30,416 bases of DNA from a virus, in the IMG/VR virus record IMGVR_UViG_3300025000_000323, positions 1 through 30,416 of that record. One strand, given 5' to 3'. Both the position numbers and the translations under genes were made by a program. Below are positions 27,988-30,416 of this stretch, in pieces (the first letter of the stretch is position 1; each line of letters begins with the position of its first letter). A model generated the notes under the pieces. That model had not been told where the DNA came from and did not search any database. It was given only the letters and a program-made list of their open reading frames with translations.

Positions 27988-28593
27988 CTAATCCTTGTCG
28001 TCCTCTTCCATTTCCTTTTTCAACTCATCCAAGTGTTCTTTCCATTCCTCGTTTTTAAGTCTCTTAATTTCCTCTTCCTTGGTTGGCGGAGACAGAAATC
28101 TACTGTCCATCTTCGCTATGACATCCTTCAGGGATTGAGGTGTTTTAAGATCCATCGTCTCCCTGCGTTCCAACGCTTCGTATGCCATCCTGAACTGACC
28201 ACGAATAACATCCGGTTCTTCGCTCAGACAAAGGTCTTTCCAGCCGATGGCCAGTGTAGCTTTTCTCGTTAAGGGGGATAAACTCTCTAAAGCTTCAGTC
28301 TCTCGATATGATCCAAAGTTGCGTATTGCTCGTAATACCTCGGCGTATGCAGTGGGGAAAGATACCGCAACCTGTCCTGTGACATCTAGCGCCATTCCTC
28401 GGAATACTGCCGGCATCGGTAAAAAGGGATTTTCAAGAGTGGCTAATACTTTTTTGGCCGCTACCATAGCTACTTTGAAATCTAAATCGTTCAAGATATC
28501 CCAGTACACTTGAGTTCTTTCGGGGCTTGGATTCGTGTCGGTCGTCACGCTGGTAATGTATTTGAAAAACTTTTTAAATTCATCCTTGTTCAT
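27988..28593 (-). CDS. G39P-like replicative helicase loader
   Basis: A 201-residue protein. ATG 28593 overlaps the upstream stop by four bases (ATGA) and follows GGAGG by ten; an earlier start 10 codons upstream has no site. 'MNKDEFKKFFKYITSVTTDTNPSPERTQVYWDILNDLDFKVAMVAAKKVLATLENPFLPMPAVF' fits the G39P (SPP1 loader/inhibitor of the G40P helicase) N-terminal domain, where ...YP.F......W...L....... A..........PFLP.... is typical. The end is acidic and helical (LKKEMEEDDKD). It would pair with a replicative helicase to load it at the origin. The DnaD-like gene directly precedes it. Confidence 0.72.
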   Translation of the reverse strand: MNKDEFKKFFKYITSVTTDTNPSPERTQVYWDILNDLDFKVAMVAAKKVLATLENPFLPMPAVFRGMALDVTGQVAVSFPTAYAEVLRAIRNFGSYRETEALESLSPLTRKATLAIGWKDLCLSEEPDVIRGQFRMAYEALERRETMDLKTPQSLKDVIAKMDSRFLSPPTKEEEIKRLKNEEWKEHLDELKKEMEEDDKD

Positions 28594-29471
28594 TCGATTG
28601 ATCCCTCCGTTAACTTGTCCCACTCATCGATAGCGTCAAAGGATTTTGGCCGATTATGTTGGGGATTACCCGCTTTTCCAGTTGGTTTCATACCCATCGT
28701 CAGTTGATCGAACTTTTCCCTAAGCTTGTCCGCAGATAGAATGTTTTTGTGCCAAAAATTGTCCCGCTGGCACCAATTCATCACATTGCGGATATCAGCT
28801 AAACTCCTCTTATCCCTGCGAATCATCAAGTCGAAGGATTTTGCCCAAGTCTGTAAATTAGGCTTCTTTGCCTTAGGATTATTTTCAAGTATCAAATTAT
28901 AAAGTTCGCGTGCCAACAAAATTTCAATTGCATCGTCCGCAAACTTGTTTGTCGGACAAGAAGATATATCTAGTTCTGGTGAAGGTGAAGGTGAAGGTGA
29001 AGGTGAAGGTGAAGGTGACACGTGGAATTCTCCGTGAAACTCCGTGGAATTTCCACTGGAATTCTCCGCTACTTTCCGTGGAATTTCCACTGGAATTACT
29101 GCGGTATCCGTAGTATGTTCTAACCTTTTCCTCTGCTTATCCTTCTCTTTCTTTTTGATGTATTCGTAGAAAGGCTTATTGAAGTCCCCCCAATCATGCA
29201 AATACATCTTCCCTTCATGCTCATCAATCCATCCTGTTTCAACCAAAGCTCTATACAATAACCCGGGATCTCCCCTCCAATATGCCGCATCTGCAATATC
29301 TTCCTTTGTTACAGACAAGAGCTCTCCCTCTTGGTTACAGTTATCGATCGCCCATGTCCATATAAGGGTTAGTGTCCCTATCGCTTCTGCCCGATTGACT
29401 TTTAGAGTTCTGAATAGATCCCTAATTTTTCTGTGATCCCTTATTTGCTGGTGGACTGATATCCAAGCCAT
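28590..29471 (-). CDS. DnaD-like replication initiation / replisome organiser protein
   Basis: A 293-residue protein. Residues ~1-110, 'AWISVHQQIRDHRKIRDLFRTLKVNRAEAIGTLTLIWTWAIDN', are the winged-helix N-terminal domain of phage initiators, with 'LLSVTKEDIADAAYWRGDPGLLYRALVETGWIDE'. A linker follows containing a Ser-Pro run and the repeats described below. The C-terminal domain has 'WAKSFDLMIRRDKRSLADIRNVMNWCQRDNFWHKNILSADKLREKFDQLT', a phage-typical C-terminal initiator motif (FW..NI.S...LR.KF). It would bind the origin and recruit the helicase and loader encoded next. The two replication genes overlap. Confidence 0.85.
   Translation of the reverse strand: MAWISVHQQIRDHRKIRDLFRTLKVNRAEAIGTLTLIWTWAIDNCNQEGELLSVTKEDIADAAYWRGDPGLLYRALVETGWIDEHEGKMYLHDWGDFNKPFYEYIKKKEKDKQRKRLEHTTDTAVIPVEIPRKVAENSSGNSTEFHGEFHVSPSPSPSPSPSPSPELDISSCPTNKFADDAIEILLARELYNLILENNPKAKKPNLQTWAKSFDLMIRRDKRSLADIRNVMNWCQRDNFWHKNILSADKLREKFDQLTMGMKPTGKAGNPQHNRPKSFDAIDEWDKLTEGSIE
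28979..29018. repeat. Six-base microsatellite coding for Ser-Pro repeats
   Basis: GGTGAA is repeated more than six times, encoding seven Ser-Pro pairs in the linker of the DnaD-like protein. It is in frame, so copy-number changes alter linker length without a frameshift. Confidence 0.9.
29041..29097. repeat. Two 23 bp direct repeats, possible origin iterons
   Basis: TCCGTGGAATTTCCACTGGA continues to 23 bp at 29041-29063 and is repeated exactly at 29075-29097, 34 bp apart. A shorter related unit lies at about 29029-29037 (CACGTGGAA), and each copy contains the palindrome GTGGAAATTCCAC-type core. The repeats lie inside the initiator gene, where lambda-like phages also keep their origin. Use as an origin is inference. 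Confidence 0.6.
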
Positions 29472-29515
29472 CGCTCTCTCACCTACTCCTTGGATGATTC
29501 CTTCTGAGACCTAAC

Positions 29516-29722
29516 TCATCTCTTCCTCCGCTTCCTTTTCTCGCGTCTCTCGAAGAAACTATCAAAGCGGCTCTTTGGTAAAACTGGGGCAAACTCGATA
29601 TACCAAAAACCTTCTGGTCCTAGTTGCCACTCTGCTCCGCAAGAGCATCTAGCCTTTACCTGACCCTCTGGGAAGTTGATGAATTGTTTACATCTGCACG
29701 TTTGGATTGGTTGTTTTAACAT
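29516..29722 (-). CDS. Small zinc-binding protein
   Basis: A 68-residue protein. I prefer ATG 29722, ten bases after AAGGAG, to the first ATG of the open frame (29767), which has no site. The start MLKQPIQTCRCKQFINFPEG is followed by 'VKARCSCGAEWQLGPEGFWY': two CxC pairs about 15 residues apart form one zinc site. The end is very basic (SFFERREKRKRRKR). It may bind nucleic acid. No family recognised. Confidence 0.6.
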   Translation of the reverse strand: MLKQPIQTCRCKQFINFPEGQVKARCSCGAEWQLGPEGFWYIEFAPVLPKSRFDSFFERREKRKRRKR

Positions 29723-29851
29723 AAAGAATCTACTCCTTTTTGTTAAATTATTGGCATTAAATCGCATCTACTTTCATAGACTGTAAAGATTGCCTTTAAA
29801 GATGTGAAAAAGGGTAAAAAAATATATTAATGCCCCTTTTCACTTTTAGGC

Positions 29852-30416
29852 CTACTCTTCATCTGCCTCATCTTCGCTTTCATCCAATTCAATGGCCTCG
29901 CTGAGATCAATTTGTTCTTTTGCGAGTTGAATAGCCAGCTTGTATGTTCGTTCATGTTTTGTTCCGGCGTGGGTTTCCTGAACAGCTTTCTCGAAATCAT
30001 CAACGCTACCAAAGAAACATCCGCAAACGACATGGATTTGATTAGTTTTGATCCGGAAAAAAGTCGTAAATCCGTTCCGTGATCCGATAGCTCCGAGTTG
30101 AAAAAGGTGGGTAACTTTAGAGACCCAAGCATTGCCAGAGACCCAAGCATTGCCATAGACCCAAGCATTGCCAGAGACCCAAGCATTGCCATAGACCCGA
30201 GCATTGCCAGAGACCCAAGCATTGCCAGAGACCCAAGCATCGCCATAGACCCGAGCATTGCCAGAGACCCGAGCATTGCCAGAGACCCGAGCATTGCCAG
30301 AGACCCAAGCATTGCCAGAGACCCAAGCATCGCCATAGACCCGAGCATTGCCAGAGACCCAAGCATCGCCATAGACCCGAGCATTGCCAGAGACCCAAGC
30401 ATCGCCATAGACCCGA
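29852..30416 (-). CDS. Hexapeptide-repeat protein with conserved phage C-terminal domain (N-terminus cut by window)
   Basis: The frame is open to the window edge, with no start inside, so the 5' end is missing. The first ~100 visible residues are a repeat with unit R/W-V-Y/S-G-D/N-A, for example RVYGDAWVSGNARVYGDAW, a left-handed beta-helix pattern. They are followed by 'VTHLFQLGAIGSRNGFTTFFRIK', 'HVVCGCFFGSVDDFEKAVQETHAGTKHERTYKLAI' and an acidic end ESEDEADEE. This C-terminal block is common in Firmicutes phage proteins of unknown function. Two other minus frames across the repeat are also open, but they lose this domain and are not the gene. Confidence 0.82.
   Translation of the reverse strand, partial: RVYGDAWVSGNARVYGDAWVSGNARVYGDAWVSGNAWVSGNARVSGNARVSGNARVYGDAWVSGNAWVSGNARVYGNAWVSGNAWVYGNAWVSGNAWVSKVTHLFQLGAIGSRNGFTTFFRIKTNQIHVVCGCFFGSVDDFEKAVQETHAGTKHERTYKLAIQLAKEQIDLSEAIELDESEDEADEE
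30117..30416. repeat. 18 bp tandem repeat array
   Basis: About sixteen 18 bp units based on CCAAGCATTGCCAGAGAC, with variants such as CCGAGCATCGCCATAGAC, are visible and continue past the window edge. They code for hexapeptide turns of the beta-helix. Near-identical units point to recent expansion or homogenisation. Confidence 0.92.

Noticed and set aside
30117-30398. Open frames reading the 18 bp array as MLGS-type or GLWQC-type repeats
   Set aside because: They arise because the repeat length is a multiple of three and has no stop. Only the third minus-strand frame continues into a conserved C-terminal domain with normal codon content.
30117-30416. CRISPR array
   Set aside because: Units are 18 bp head to tail with no unique spacers, and they code for a beta-helix.

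Overview
The window looks like part of a tailed-phage or prophage genome from a Gram-positive, probably clostridial (Firmicutes), host. The evidence is that almost every gene lies on the minus strand, genes are packed with 1-11 base overlaps and strong GGAGG ribosome binding sites, TTG and GTG starts are common, and the gene families are typical of Firmicutes phages (PBSX-type terminase, DUF1073 portal, DUF2213 protease, Gp24-like cement protein, G39P-like helicase loader, YopX, DUF3789). No integrase, lysis gene or attachment site is present, so temperate or lytic lifestyle cannot be decided. The neck module (DUF4054 and gp12-like proteins) resembles that of contractile-tailed phages; this is inference.

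Reading in the direction of transcription (right to left): (1) 30416-28000 holds a truncated hexapeptide-repeat protein, a small zinc protein, a DnaD-like replication protein with internal direct repeats, and a helicase loader. (2) 27973-24557 holds a phage sigma factor, a PAPS-reductase-like PP-loop protein and a TGT/DpdA-like protein. (3) 24563-24004 is a 544 bp element with 25 bp inverted termini and an 8 bp target duplication, carrying one ORF. (4) 23992-15769 holds a C5 cytosine methyltransferase, a DNA-binding protein, an unusual radical-SAM protein, a sliding clamp, a DUF4942 methyltransferase, DUF3789, YopX and RusA. (5) 15772-11435 is a dense run of very small, often cysteine-rich proteins, with a MazG-like protein, an SPL-like radical-SAM protein, an HNH protein and a cluster of DnaA boxes. 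(6) 11434-10935 has no protein gene on the coding strand. It carries a strong promoter, a hairpin, two tRNA-like RNAs and two terminators. (7) 10934-1 is the packaging and head module: small zinc protein, TerS, TerL, portal, Mu F-like protein, two small structural proteins, protease/scaffold with a nested scaffold start, cement protein, major capsid protein and the connector/neck proteins, cut at the window edge.

The early block replicates and recombines DNA (DnaD-like initiator, loader, clamp, RusA). The middle block modifies DNA (two methyltransferases, and perhaps the DpdA-like protein). The phage sigma factor may switch on the late block, but no promoter for it was recognised. The most unusual items are the tRNA-like RNA transcription unit just upstream of the terminase genes, the small non-autonomous transposon-like insertion, and a radical-SAM protein lacking the third cysteine at its canonical place.
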